From: CAMQVM01 sp044433365
Lineage (GTDB): Bacteria > Bacteroidota > Bacteroidia > Bacteroidales > Rikenellaceae
Assembly: GCA_044433365.1 (NCBI GenBank)
Contig: JAWXTR010000006.1
Span: 1 to 50,326, forward strand
DNA length: 50,326 nucleotides
Direction: 5' to 3'
Every line of letters starts with the position of its first letter. The stretch's first letter is position 1. The position numbers were made by a program, and so were the translations under genes. Shown piece by piece: positions 8,755-17,469 of the stretch. The notes under the pieces were generated by a model. It was not told where the DNA came from. It saw only the letters and a list, made by a program, of their open reading frames with translations, and made no database searches.

Positions 8755-9243
8755 TTAAAAGCTGTTCTCAGCCACAATAGTACAAATTTTCTCAAGATAG
8801 AGAGCATCACACTCGTCGAAATCGGCTATTTTATCGCTATCAACATCTAAAACTGCCACTACTCTACCATCTTTGATTAGCGGGACCACAACCTCCGATT
8901 TTGAGGCAGAGCTACAAGCTATATGCCCTTCAAACTTCTCTACATCCTCCACTAAGACTGTTTTTTGCTCTTTCCAAGCTGTTCCACACACCCCCTTACC
9001 GTAGCTAATACGTGTGCAGGCAAGTGGACCTTGAAAGGCATGAAGATGGAGCTTCTCATCTCCACCAACTTTATAAAAACCAACCCAAAAGAAGTCGAAA
9101 GCCTCTTTTAACACCGCTACGACGTTTGCAAGCGACGAAATTTGGTCGGTTTCATATTTAGTCAAAGCAGATATTTGAGGCACAAGTGCCTCATAAATAT
9201 CTGCTTTTGAACCATTTTCAGGAATATATACACTCTCTGCCAT
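8755..9243 (-). CDS. Free methionine-(R)-sulfoxide reductase (GAF-domain fRMsr)
   Basis: A 162-aa single GAF domain. Three cysteines (C76 in LACTRI, C86 in GVCGTAW, C110 in IACSSAS) have the same 10- and 24-residue spacing as the catalytic/resolving cysteines of E. coli fRMsr (YebR). That makes a reductase of free Met-R-sulfoxide much more likely than a signalling GAF domain. Downstream segments SEVVVPLIKDGRVVAVLDVDS complete the fold. It starts 5 bp after the gyrB stop, so it is probably co-transcribed with gyrB. Confidence 0.88.
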   Translation of the reverse strand: MAESVYIPENGSKADIYEALVPQISALTKYETDQISSLANVVAVLKEAFDFFWVGFYKVGGDEKLHLHAFQGPLACTRISYGKGVCGTAWKEQKTVLVEDVEKFEGHIACSSASKSEVVVPLIKDGRVVAVLDVDSDKIADFDECDALYLEKICTIVAENSF

Positions 9244-9248
9244 AAGCG

Positions 9249-11207
9249 TTAAGCGTCGATATTTGCATATTTTGCATGCGACTCGATAAACTCACGGCGT
9301 GGTGGAACATCGTCGCCCATCAACATCGAGAAGATACGATCCGCCTCAAAAGCTGAGTCGATAGTCACTTGGCGAAGTGTGCGAGACTCTGGACACATTG
9401 TTGTGTGCCATAGCTGCTCAGCATTCATCTCACCAAGACCTTTATAACGCTGGATATGGATACCCTTTTCACCAAAATCTTCGATAGCTTTTAGTCGCTC
9501 CTCCTCAGACCAGCAGTAACGCTCTTGTTTACCTTTTTTAACAAGGTATAGAGGTGGAGTTGCGATATATAGGTGACCACGAGTGATAACGTCATTTAGG
9601 TAGCGGAAGAAAAGAGTCATAATAAGCGTTGCGATATGGCTACCGTCGACATCGGCATCGGTCATAATAATAACTTTGCCGTAGCGTAGCTTCTCTAGGT
9701 TAAGAGCCTTGCTATCCTCCTCTGTTCCTATTGTTACCCCAAGGGCTTTATATATATTTTTAATCTCTTCGCTCTCAAAAACTCTATGTTCTAGTGCTTT
9801 TTCGACATTTAGAATCTTACCACGAAGCGGAAGAATTGCCTGATACATACGGTCACGACCTTGTTTAGCAGTACCCCCCGCAGAGTCACCCTCGACAAGG
9901 AAAACCTCGGCTTTCTCTCTATCACGAGAGCTACAATCTGATAGCTTACCTGGAAGTCCAGCACCCGAAAGCGATGTTTTGCGCTGTACGCTCTCACGAG
10001 CCTTACGAGCTGCAACACGTGCTTGCGCTGCTAAAATAACTTTCGATACAATCTGGCGAGCATCCTTTGGGTTCTCCTCCAAGTAGTTTGCAAGAGCTTG
10101 AGTAACTGCTGCATCTACGGCACTCGACACCTCACTATTACCTAACTTAGTTTTTGTTTGACCTTCAAACTGAGGTTCTTGTACTTTTACCGAAATTACT
10201 GCTGTAAGACCTTCACGGAAGTCGTCGCCCGAAATTTCTACTTTTGCTTTGGTAAGAAGTCCGCTTTCGTCGGCATATTTTTTAAGTGTACGAGTAAGCG
10301 CACGTCTAAAACCTGTAAGGTGCGTACCACCCTCGATTGTGTTGATGTTGTTTACGTAAGAGTGTACATTTTCGTTGTAGCTAGTGTTGTATTGGAACGC
10401 CACTTCTACTGGTACATCGCCCTTGTCGTATTCGATATGGATAATGTTGTCGGTAAGTTTCTCACGATTTTCATCAAGATATTTTATAAACTCTTTAAGT
10501 CCTTCGTTAGAGCAGAAATTTATCGATACATCGCTACCATCTTCGTTTTGCTGACGACGGTCGGTAATCGAAAGAGAGATTCCCTTGTTAAGGAATGCAA
10601 GCTCACGAAGTCGTGACGAAAGAATATCGAAGTTGTAGATTGTATCGGTAAAGATTGTATCGTCTGGAAGGAAAGTGATGGTGGTACCGGTACGATCTGT
10701 CTCGCCAATCACCTCAATTTCCATTGTAGGCGCACCTTTACTAAAAGTTTGACGGTAGATTTTGCCATTACGGTGAACCACAGCCTCCAACATTACAGAA
10801 AGCGCATTAACACACGACACACCCACACCATGCAGACCTCCCGACACTTTATAGCTATCTTTGTCGAATTTACCACCAGCATGAAGAACTGTAAGTACAA
10901 CCTCTAGTGCTGATTTTTTCTCTTTTGGGTGGTAGTCGGTAGGAATACCACGACCATTATCGACAACTGTAATAGAGTTGTCGGTGTTTACAAACACTTC
11001 GATGTGGTCGCAGTGGCCTGCAAGTGCCTCGTCGATAGAGTTGTCGACAACCTCATATACAAGGTGATGTAGACCCTTAACTCCAATATCTCCGATATAC
11101 ATCGCAGGGCGTTTACGAACCGCCTCTAAACCCTCTAATACCTGAATACTACTTGCTGAATACTCTTCATGGTTTTCCGCACTGTTTATTATCTCTTCGC
11201 TGCTCAT
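9249..11207 (-). CDS. gyrB: DNA gyrase subunit B
   Basis: 652 aa, the shorter gyrase B form without the large gamma-proteobacterial insert. GHKL ATPase motifs: EVVDNSIDEALAGHCD, VDNGRGIP and GGLHGVGVSCVNALS. The TOPRIM motifs EGDSAGGTAKQGRD and DADVDGSHI follow, and the C-terminal QRYKGLGEMNAEQLW is present. With GyrA (not in the window) it introduces negative supercoils. ParE is a possible alternative, but SAGGTAKQGRDR and the overall length favour GyrB. A consensus promoter lies at 11301-11332, giving a leader of about 90 nt that contains a small GGGAGTTC-family inverted repeat. Confidence 0.93.
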   Translation of the reverse strand: MSSEEIINSAENHEEYSASSIQVLEGLEAVRKRPAMYIGDIGVKGLHHLVYEVVDNSIDEALAGHCDHIEVFVNTDNSITVVDNGRGIPTDYHPKEKKSALEVVLTVLHAGGKFDKDSYKVSGGLHGVGVSCVNALSVMLEAVVHRNGKIYRQTFSKGAPTMEIEVIGETDRTGTTITFLPDDTIFTDTIYNFDILSSRLRELAFLNKGISLSITDRRQQNEDGSDVSINFCSNEGLKEFIKYLDENREKLTDNIIHIEYDKGDVPVEVAFQYNTSYNENVHSYVNNINTIEGGTHLTGFRRALTRTLKKYADESGLLTKAKVEISGDDFREGLTAVISVKVQEPQFEGQTKTKLGNSEVSSAVDAAVTQALANYLEENPKDARQIVSKVILAAQARVAARKARESVQRKTSLSGAGLPGKLSDCSSRDREKAEVFLVEGDSAGGTAKQGRDRMYQAILPLRGKILNVEKALEHRVFESEEIKNIYKALGVTIGTEEDSKALNLEKLRYGKVIIMTDADVDGSHIATLIMTLFFRYLNDVITRGHLYIATPPLYLVKKGKQERYCWSEEERLKAIEDFGEKGIHIQRYKGLGEMNAEQLWHTTMCPESRTLRQVTIDSAFEADRIFSMLMGDDVPPRREFIESHAKYANIDA

Positions 11208-11242
11208 TATCTGTTTTTTAGTTAATTGTTATCGTTCACATT

Positions 11243-11292
11243 ATAAGGGTAATTGCAAATTCTGTTTTGATAGATTTTAGAAGTTCCCTTAA
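11243..11292. repeat. Short GGGAACTTCTAAA-family inverted repeat in gyrB leader
   Basis: Begins TAAGGGTAATT and ends AGAAGTTCCCTTA, an imperfect inverted repeat of about 50 bp. The right end matches those at 25416-25438 and 30705-30727. It falls in the predicted gyrB 5' leader. Confidence 0.55.
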
Positions 11293-11300
11293 ATAACATA

Positions 11301-11332
11301 CAAAGGTAACATTTTTTTATTTCAATGCCAAA
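11301..11332 (-). promoter_or_regulatory. Bacteroidetes-type promoter for gyrB
   Basis: Read on the minus strand: TTTG (11332-11329), a 20-nt spacer, then TACCTTTG (11308-11301), a full match to the -33/-7 consensus TTTG..TAnnTTTG. The -33 element lies in the last codons of the ureohydrolase gene, so gyrB has its own promoter even though that gene is immediately upstream on the same strand. Confidence 0.8.
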
Positions 11333-12351
11333 TTACATAATTTATATAACATCCTAGCTCCCACATTTGCATCCCACTCATCGTCGCTCTTTGGCGATGG
11401 AGCCACCTCTACAAGATCGAAACCAACAATGGTTTTACCCATCTGAGTTATCATATTTATCAGATATATAGCCTGCATATACGACAATCCCCCGGGAACA
11501 GGAGTACCAGTCGAAGGGCAATTATCAGGCGATAAGCCATCAATATCGAAACTTATATAAACTTTTTTTCCTTTAAGTTTATGCACTATATCTCGACAAA
11601 TAGAATCCCAATTATCACCCATAAATTGGCGGTCGCTAAGATGTGAATCAAAGAAGGTTGAAATTTTAGGATTATTTTCTATAATCGCCATTTCGTCATC
11701 ACAAAAATCTCTAATTCCCACCTGCACAAGCGAATTTACACCCTCAATTTTGTCGATAACATTATACATTATCGAAGCGTGCGAATACTCAAAACCCTCG
11801 TAAGCCTCACGCAAATCTGCATGAGCATCGATATGCAAAATTGCTATCTCACCCTCTCTTTCAGATAGTGCCTTAATGTAGCCAAAAGGGGTTGAGTGAT
11901 CGCCCCCGACAAGAGCGACTTTTTTGCCCATATCGAGCCACTTTTTGGTGGTTTGATAGACATATTCGTTCATATATTCAGAGCCTTGGTTTACCTTTTG
12001 GGTAAGCTCTACCACCTTATTATTATTTTTATCACAACCCTCTGAAAGAAGCTCAATTACCTCCACTGCATCGGCTCTAAGCTGAGAGCTTTTTGCCTCT
12101 ATTTCGGGGTTTATCTCTACCGTTCCTATTCCTTTTTTATAACCGTTAGGATTGTAAATATCGTATAGGTCGACTTGCGCCGAAGCATCGATAATCGCAG
12201 CAGGTCCTGATGCTGTTCCCTCACGATAAGATACAGTAACATCCCATGCCACTGAAACTATCACTAATTCACACTCCTGAGCCGAAAAAGGAAGTGCAAA
12301 ATAGTTACCATTAACGACCGATAGGTCGTTTGGATTAAAATTTTTATCCAT
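11317..12351 (-). CDS. Ureohydrolase family enzyme (agmatinase / formimidoylglutamase-like)
   Basis: 344 aa with the binuclear Mn2+ motifs GGDHSTPFGY, LHIDAHADLR and SFDIDGLSPDNCPSTGTPVPGG; together these supply the conserved His and Asp ligands. Agmatinase (agmatine to putrescine plus urea) is the usual label for these proteins in Bacteroidetes. Arginase or formimidoylglutamase cannot be excluded, because no polyamine or histidine-degradation genes are adjacent. It is oriented like gyrB, but gyrB appears to have its own promoter. Confidence 0.82.
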   Translation of the reverse strand: MDKNFNPNDLSVVNGNYFALPFSAQECELVIVSVAWDVTVSYREGTASGPAAIIDASAQVDLYDIYNPNGYKKGIGTVEINPEIEAKSSQLRADAVEVIELLSEGCDKNNNKVVELTQKVNQGSEYMNEYVYQTTKKWLDMGKKVALVGGDHSTPFGYIKALSEREGEIAILHIDAHADLREAYEGFEYSHASIMYNVIDKIEGVNSLVQVGIRDFCDDEMAIIENNPKISTFFDSHLSDRQFMGDNWDSICRDIVHKLKGKKVYISFDIDGLSPDNCPSTGTPVPGGLSYMQAIYLINMITQMGKTIVGFDLVEVAPSPKSDDEWDANVGARMLYKLCNLALK

Positions 12352-12707
12352 ATTTTTTAAAAAAAAAATTTACATTTATTCTCGAACCTCTAATAAAACG
12401 CAAATTTAATAAAATTATTGAATTAATCATTCATTTATTTACAATTACATCATTTCATCATATTTTATTGTTAAGAGCTAAAAAAATTACGGTTTTAGAT
12501 TATATTTTCCAATATGAAATTTTGCAATAAGAAGTGTAACTTTTTTAAAATTATGAAAATATGTAGAAAAGGTTTTGCAATTAATCATAAAAAACTGTAC
12601 TTTTGTATGTTAAAAATATTGTTAATTGACTATTTTATCTGTAAAATGCTAAAAAATAGACTTTTAGCTACAGAATATGATTAAAAATTAAATTTAGATA
12701 TAGAAAA
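12352..12707. other. Divergent intergenic region
   Basis: 356-bp AT-rich gap between the divergent ureohydrolase and DUF3127 genes. It holds one convincing promoter (12574-12605, plus strand). No ORF, RNA or repeat is evident in the rest. Confidence 0.6.
12574..12605 (+). promoter_or_regulatory. Bacteroidetes-type promoter for the DUF3127 gene and purH
   Basis: TTTG at 12574-12577, a 20-nt spacer, then TACTTTTG at 12598-12605, a full consensus match. The predicted leader to the ATG at 12708 is about 95 nt. Confidence 0.75.
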
Positions 12708-13055
12708 ATGGAAATTGAAGGAACCGTATACGCAATATTGCCTCAAGTAACAGGGCAATCACCTCGTGGAACTTGGGTTAGACAAGAGATGGTAATCGAA
12801 TATAGCTCTGGTGAGTATACAAACAAGCTCGCTCTATCGTTTTGGGGTGACAAAACATCACAACTTAGCTCACTAACAGTTGGCGAAAGAGTAAAAGCAT
12901 CGTTTGATGTTGTATCACGTGAATCTAACGGTAGATGGTTTACAACAGCTCAAGCATGGAGAGTTGATCGTGGAATCAATGCTGCTCCTACCAACTTTGC
13001 CCCTCCTGTAGATGAGGGCGATTTTAATGGTGGTGGCCTTAATGAACCGTTTTAG
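12708..13055 (+). CDS. DUF3127 domain protein
   Basis: 115-aa soluble protein with no signal peptide. It opens MEIEGTVYAILPQVTGQSPRGTW and has the beta-rich pattern (VRQEMVIEYSS, NKLALSFWGDK, GERVKASFDVVSRE) of the DUF3127 family, common in Bacteroidetes. The family resembles an OB-fold, single-stranded DNA-binding-like barrel, and the flexible Gly/Asn-rich acidic tail ending in GGGLNEPF recalls SSB tails. DNA binding is an inference. It is followed 75 bp later by purH on the same strand; an AATTCGTAATTCATAATT array fills part of that gap. Confidence 0.85.
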   Translation: MEIEGTVYAILPQVTGQSPRGTWVRQEMVIEYSSGEYTNKLALSFWGDKTSQLSSLTVGERVKASFDVVSRESNGRWFTTAQAWRVDRGINAAPTNFAPPVDEGDFNGGGLNEPF

Positions 13056-13130
13056 TTAATTCGTAATTCATAATTCGTAATTATGGGTTGTGTTTGGTTT
13101 TTGAGATAATAAAAAATAGAAAAATTATAT

Positions 13131-14651
13131 ATGAAAAAGATTAAAAGTGCTTTAATTTCGGTATTTTACAAAGATGGATTAGATAAAATTGTAGATGCCC
13201 TAGTTGCAAATGATGTAACTATCTACTCTACAGGTGGTACTCTTTCGTTTATTGAGAGTCTTGGACACAGCGCAATCGCTGTTGAGAGCCTTACAACTTA
13301 CCCATCAATCTTAGGTGGTCGTGTTAAAACTCTTCACCCAAAAGTATTTGGTGGTATCTTAGCACGTCGTGAAAATCCAACCGATTTAGAGCAGCTTACA
13401 GAATATGAAATTCCAGAAATCGACCTTGTAATCGTAGATTTATACCCTTTCGAAGAGACAGTAAAAAGCGGAGCTGAGGAGCAGGCTATTATCGAGAAAA
13501 TCGATATAGGTGGTATCTCTCTAATTCGTGCTGCTGCCAAAAACTTTAAAGATGTAGTTATTGTTGCCTCTGTAGAGCAATATCCAGATTTACTAAAAGT
13601 TGCAACTGAGGGTGATTGTGCTACATCTATTGAGGAGCGTCGCAAATTCGCTGCTAAAGCGTTTGCTGTTAGTTCTCACTACGATAGTGCAATTTTCAAC
13701 TATTTCAACCAAACAGAGGGTATAGATTCTCTACGCCTTTCATATAATGGTAAAAATGCGCTTCGCTATGGTGAAAATCCTCACCAAAACGCTGCATATT
13801 ATGGCAATCTTTCATCGCTATTCGACAAAATTTGGGGTAAAGAAATTTCCTACAACAATATGTTGGATATTGATGCTGCTATCAATCTTATCTCTGAGTT
13901 CTCAGAGCCTACATTTGCAATCCTAAAACACAATAACGCTTGTGGTGTTGCCTCTCGCTCTACAATTTTAGAGGCGTGGATTAGCGCACTTGCTTGCGAC
14001 CCTGTTTCTGCATTTGGTGGTGTGCTTATTGCAAATGGCGAAATCAACAAAGCTACTGCGGAGGAGATTAACAAGCTATTCTTCGAAGTTATCCTTGCCC
14101 CATCATATACTGACGAGGCATTAGAGGTGTTGAAAACTAAGAAAAACCGCATTATCCTTATCCAAAAAGAGAGTGTAGCTCCTCAATACAACTACCGTTC
14201 AATGTTGGGTGGTATCGCTTGTCAAGAGCGTGACTCAAAAGTTGGTGGTCGTGATAGTGAGATTAAAGTTGTCACTAAAAAAGAGGTTAGCTCTGAGAAG
14301 TTAGAAGATTTAATCTTTGCAAACATCATCGTTAAGCACTCGAAAAGCAACGCTATCGTATTTGCTAAAGACAAAACTCTTTTAAGTAGCGGTATTGGTC
14401 AAACTTCACGTGTAGATGCTCTTAACCAAGCAATCGAAAAGGCAAAATCGTTTGATTTTGAGCTAGAGGGTGCTTGTATGGCTTCTGACGCTTTCTTCCC
14501 TTTTGCAGACTGTGTTGAAATGGCACACGCTGAGGGTGTCGACACAATTATCCAACCAGGTGGTTCGATTCGTGATAACGAAAGTATCGAATATTGCGAT
14601 GCTAACGATATGGCGATGGTATTTAGTGGTATGCGCCACTTCAAACATTAG
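13131..14651 (+). CDS. purH: Bifunctional AICAR transformylase / IMP cyclohydrolase
   Basis: 506 aa; catalyses the last two steps of IMP synthesis. The N-terminal MGS-like cyclohydrolase domain starts KSALISVFYKDGLDKIVDAL with STGGT and GRVKTLHPKVFGGIL. The AICARFT domain contains LRYGENPHQNA, ILKHNNACGVA, DPVSAFGG and the C-terminal QPGGSIRD. The stop codon TAG (14649-14651) coincides with the left end of a 207-bp inverted-repeat element. Confidence 0.97.
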   Translation: MKKIKSALISVFYKDGLDKIVDALVANDVTIYSTGGTLSFIESLGHSAIAVESLTTYPSILGGRVKTLHPKVFGGILARRENPTDLEQLTEYEIPEIDLVIVDLYPFEETVKSGAEEQAIIEKIDIGGISLIRAAAKNFKDVVIVASVEQYPDLLKVATEGDCATSIEERRKFAAKAFAVSSHYDSAIFNYFNQTEGIDSLRLSYNGKNALRYGENPHQNAAYYGNLSSLFDKIWGKEISYNNMLDIDAAINLISEFSEPTFAILKHNNACGVASRSTILEAWISALACDPVSAFGGVLIANGEINKATAEEINKLFFEVILAPSYTDEALEVLKTKKNRIILIQKESVAPQYNYRSMLGGIACQERDSKVGGRDSEIKVVTKKEVSSEKLEDLIFANIIVKHSKSNAIVFAKDKTLLSSGIGQTSRVDALNQAIEKAKSFDFELEGACMASDAFFPFADCVEMAHAEGVDTIIQPGGSIRDNESIEYCDANDMAMVFSGMRHFKH

Positions 14652-14857
14652 GGAACTATGCAAATAAAGGTTTGAAATTTTTGAGCTATTTTGAGCTATT
14701 TTTGCAACTCGAGTTATAAAAATAACTTTTGATAATGCTTTTTTAGAAAAAGCACGCCCAAAGGGCTGGCAAAAATCGTTCGTTTCCACTCACGGCTTCG
14801 CTCCGCTCGCAAAAAGCGGAAGAAGGTTTTTCAAACCTTTATTGGCATGAACTCCCC
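14651..14857. repeat. 207-bp inverted-repeat element between purH and mreB
   Basis: Left arm 14651-14677 and right arm 14829-14857 are imperfect reverse complements sharing AATAAAGGTTTGAAA and GGGAACT/AGTTCCCC-type ends. The interior has a direct repeat of TTGAGCTATTT and two small hairpins (GCCC/GGGC near 14757; TCCGCT/AGCGGA near 14810). No ORF is present. It looks like a small non-autonomous element, but a structured mreB leader is also possible. Confidence 0.65.
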
Positions 14858-14879
14858 GTTAATATTATAGGAAGAAGAT

Positions 14880-15899
14880 ATGGGACTATTTTCATTTTTT
14901 ACCCAAGAGTTAGCTATCGACTTAGGTACAGCTAATACACTTATCATCCACAACGACAAAATCGTTGTAGATGAGCCAAGTATCGTGGCTTTAGACCACC
15001 GTACTGGAAAAGTGATGGCAATTGGCGAAAAAGCTCGCCAAATGCACGGAAAAACTCACTCCAATATCATTACTGTTCGTCCACTTAGAGATGGCGTTAT
15101 TGCCGACTTTAACGCTGCCGAGATAATGATTCGTGGAATGATTAAAAAGACAAAATCGAGCGGAATTTTTGCTCAATCACTAAAAATGGTAATCTGTATT
15201 CCATCGGGTTCTACAAATGTTGAGATTCGTGCAGTACGTGACTCTGCTGAGCACGCTGGCGGTCGTGATGTATATCTTATCTACGAACCAATGGCTGCGG
15301 CACTAGGTATCGGATTAGATGTAGAGCTTCCAGAGGGTCACATGGTTATCGATATTGGGGGTGGTACCTCTGAGATTGCAGTTATTTCATTGGGTGGTAT
15401 TGTTTGTAATGAGAGTGTGAATGTTGCAGGTGACGTGTTTACCGAAGATATTCAAACATATATGAAACAGCAACACAACATCAAGATTGGTGAGCGTACA
15501 GCTGAAGAGATTAAAATCGCAGTTGGTTCGGCAGTTACAAATCTTGAAGATGCACCAGAAGATTTTACAGTGATTGGTCACAGTATTATCGACTCTCGTC
15601 CTCATGTTGTGCCTGTATCATACCAAGAGATTGCTTATGCTCTCGACCGCTCACTAGCGAAAGTTGATGCAGCAATTCTTAAAGTTCTTGAAAAGACTCC
15701 ACCAGAGCTTTACAACGATATTGTACGTAATGGTATCTACATTGCAGGTGGTGGTGCGCTTATCAAAGGTATTGCTGAGCGTTTTACAGAAAAGACAAAA
15801 ATCAAATGTATCGTTTCGGAAGATCCACTTCGTGCAGTTGCTCGTGGTACAGGCATCGCTCTTAAAAATTGCGACCGCTTCTCTTTCTTAATGCGATAA
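14880..15899 (+). CDS. mreB: Rod-shape-determining protein MreB
   Basis: 339-aa bacterial actin. The phosphate-1 motif is IDLGTANTLI, phosphate-2 is VIDIGGGTSEIAVIS, the adenosine motif is IAGGGALIKGI, and CIPSGSTNVEIRAVRDSAEHAG follows the family. The N-terminal MGLFSFFTQE is the amphipathic membrane-binding segment. A purine-rich AGGAAGAAG lies just ahead of the ATG. First gene of the mreBCD-PBP2-rodA elongasome cluster. Confidence 0.97.
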   Translation: MGLFSFFTQELAIDLGTANTLIIHNDKIVVDEPSIVALDHRTGKVMAIGEKARQMHGKTHSNIITVRPLRDGVIADFNAAEIMIRGMIKKTKSSGIFAQSLKMVICIPSGSTNVEIRAVRDSAEHAGGRDVYLIYEPMAAALGIGLDVELPEGHMVIDIGGGTSEIAVISLGGIVCNESVNVAGDVFTEDIQTYMKQQHNIKIGERTAEEIKIAVGSAVTNLEDAPEDFTVIGHSIIDSRPHVVPVSYQEIAYALDRSLAKVDAAILKVLEKTPPELYNDIVRNGIYIAGGGALIKGIAERFTEKTKIKCIVSEDPLRAVARGTGIALKNCDRFSFLMR

Positions 15900-15958
15900 T
15901 ATTAATGGTTAATGATTAATTATAAATTATTCATTATTAATTTAGAATCTATATTAAG

Positions 15959-16855
15959 GTGAATAGATTTTTCCTTCTTTTTAAGAAAATACACCTCTTC
16001 TTGTTGTTTGTATTGATTGAGGGTTGTGCTATATTTTACTATAGTCAAAGCTCTATTTATACAAATGCAAAGCTTATAGACGCCTCTGATTTTATGGTCA
16101 GAGGCGTTTCGGGCATCATTAATAGAGGGAGTAAACATATCGACATAGTTAAGGAGAACCGTGAGCTTTACGCCGAAATTTCTCGTCTAAACGATGAAAT
16201 TGAGGGGTATAGAGCGATAAATAGAGTGCTTATCGACTCGCTTTTTAAGGAGCGTACAGGGCTTGATACGATGTTTTACGCCTCTACTTTTCGTGACTCT
16301 ATGGGTATAACTGTAAAGTGTGCTGAGGTAGATGAGAAGATATACTCTTTTCATAATGTAGACGTTGTACGCAACTCGATATCGTCGCAGCGCAACTTTA
16401 TAACTCTCTCTAAAGGGTTAAAAGATGGTCTGCAAAGCGATATGGCTCTTATCCAAAATAATATGGTGGTGGGTTATATTGTGGAGTGTAGCGAAAACTA
16501 CTCTGTCGCTCTATCACTTCTAAATCGAGACTTCAAAACAAGTGGTCGAGATTTAAAAGATAGTTATTTTGGTTCAATTAGCTGGGATGGAGTTTCGACT
16601 AGGGAAGTTATCCTCGAAGAGATTCCAAAATATGCAAATATAGCCATTGGCGACACCATAGTAACCACTCAATTCTCGACACGTTTTCCTGAGGGAGTTA
16701 AGATTGGTACAGTTAAGGAGTTTAAGCAGGTGGGAGTGCTAGGTTATAGAGCAATAATTAGTTTATTTATTAATATGAGCAAACTTACCGACGTTGTAGC
16801 AATCCGCAATAAGGATTACGATGAGCGCACGGAGTTGGAAGAAAATAATTCATAA
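15959..16855 (+). CDS. mreC: Rod-shape-determining protein MreC
   Basis: 298 aa. One N-terminal membrane helix (FFLLFKKIHLFLLFVLIEGCAIFYY), then a coiled-coil (residues ~65-90, ENRELYAEISRLNDEIEGYR) and the periplasmic beta domain with RNFITLSKGLKDGLQSDMALIQNNMVVGYI. The start is GTG at 15959; no upstream ATG is available in frame after the mreB stop. The last codons (NNS, stop) are written in an AATTCATAATT repeat, so the natural C-terminus has been altered or extended by that array. Confidence 0.93.
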   Translation: MNRFFLLFKKIHLFLLFVLIEGCAIFYYSQSSIYTNAKLIDASDFMVRGVSGIINRGSKHIDIVKENRELYAEISRLNDEIEGYRAINRVLIDSLFKERTGLDTMFYASTFRDSMGITVKCAEVDEKIYSFHNVDVVRNSISSQRNFITLSKGLKDGLQSDMALIQNNMVVGYIVECSENYSVALSLLNRDFKTSGRDLKDSYFGSISWDGVSTREVILEEIPKYANIAIGDTIVTTQFSTRFPEGVKIGTVKEFKQVGVLGYRAIISLFINMSKLTDVVAIRNKDYDERTELEENNS

Positions 16856-16938
16856 TTCGTAATTCATAATGCATAATTAAAAGTAGTTAATTAAGCATTG
16901 AAAATTATGAATTATGCATTATGAATTATGCATTAATT
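16846..16938. repeat. AT-rich AATTCAT/ATGAATT array between mreC and mreD
   Basis: Arrays of AATTCATAATT and ATGAATTATGCATT units with dyad symmetry fill the gap. They include the mreC stop codon and in-frame ATGs upstream of the probable mreD start. Confidence 0.85.
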
Positions 16939-17469
16939 ATGGTACGTTTTTTAGAATACTTTGTCCTTTTTATAGCGACACTTTTAGCGCAAATATTGAT
17001 TTTCAATTATATCCATATCGGAACTTTTGCAAATGCCAATATTCTGCTGCTTTTTGTTATGCTTTTGCCTCTGGAGCTTTCGAGATATTTAGTGCTACTA
17101 CTTTCAGCACTACTAGGTATTTCGTTCGATTTTATGACAGGTTCGGCAGGGATTAACACCATTGCACTCACCTTTGTAGGCTTTGTTCGTAGTCCACTAG
17201 TGGTGCTATTTCTTGGTAAAAAGGAGAATACAAAACGTGGCGTTATTACATCGGAGAGACTGGGACTAAATAGAGTTTTAATATTTATATCGGTGATAGC
17301 ATTTATTCAAAATTGTATTATCTTTACGCTCGAATCTTTATCTATGGTCGATATAATATATACAGCAATTAGAATTATATCTTCGTCGATAGTTTCGCTG
17401 CTTTTTATCTATATGTTACATCTAATTCCTTACAAAGGAATCAAACTAAACGAGACAAGTGGGAGGTAA
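16939..17469 (+). CDS. mreD: Rod-shape-determining protein MreD
   Basis: 176 aa, all hydrophobic with about five membrane helices; opens MVRFLEYFVLFIATLLAQILIFNYIHIG. An ATG at 16921 would add six residues (MNYALI), but it belongs to the AT-rich intergenic repeat, so I choose 16939. The gene overlaps the GTG of the PBP2 gene by 11 bp, suggesting translational coupling. MreD is weakly conserved; the identification rests on topology, size and position between mreC and PBP2. Confidence 0.88.
   Translation: MVRFLEYFVLFIATLLAQILIFNYIHIGTFANANILLLFVMLLPLELSRYLVLLLSALLGISFDFMTGSAGINTIALTFVGFVRSPLVVLFLGKKENTKRGVITSERLGLNRVLIFISVIAFIQNCIIFTLESLSMVDIIYTAIRIISSSIVSLLFIYMLHLIPYKGIKLNETSGR

Noticed and set aside
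14399..14789. Long reverse-strand open frames over purH and beyond
   Set aside because: They are antisense to conserved PurH coding sequence and have no family features.
16359..16376. AGACGTTGTACGCAAC in mreC resembling a REP half
   Set aside because: It encodes the well-conserved MreC stretch VDVVRNSI in frame and lacks the second arm; chance similarity.
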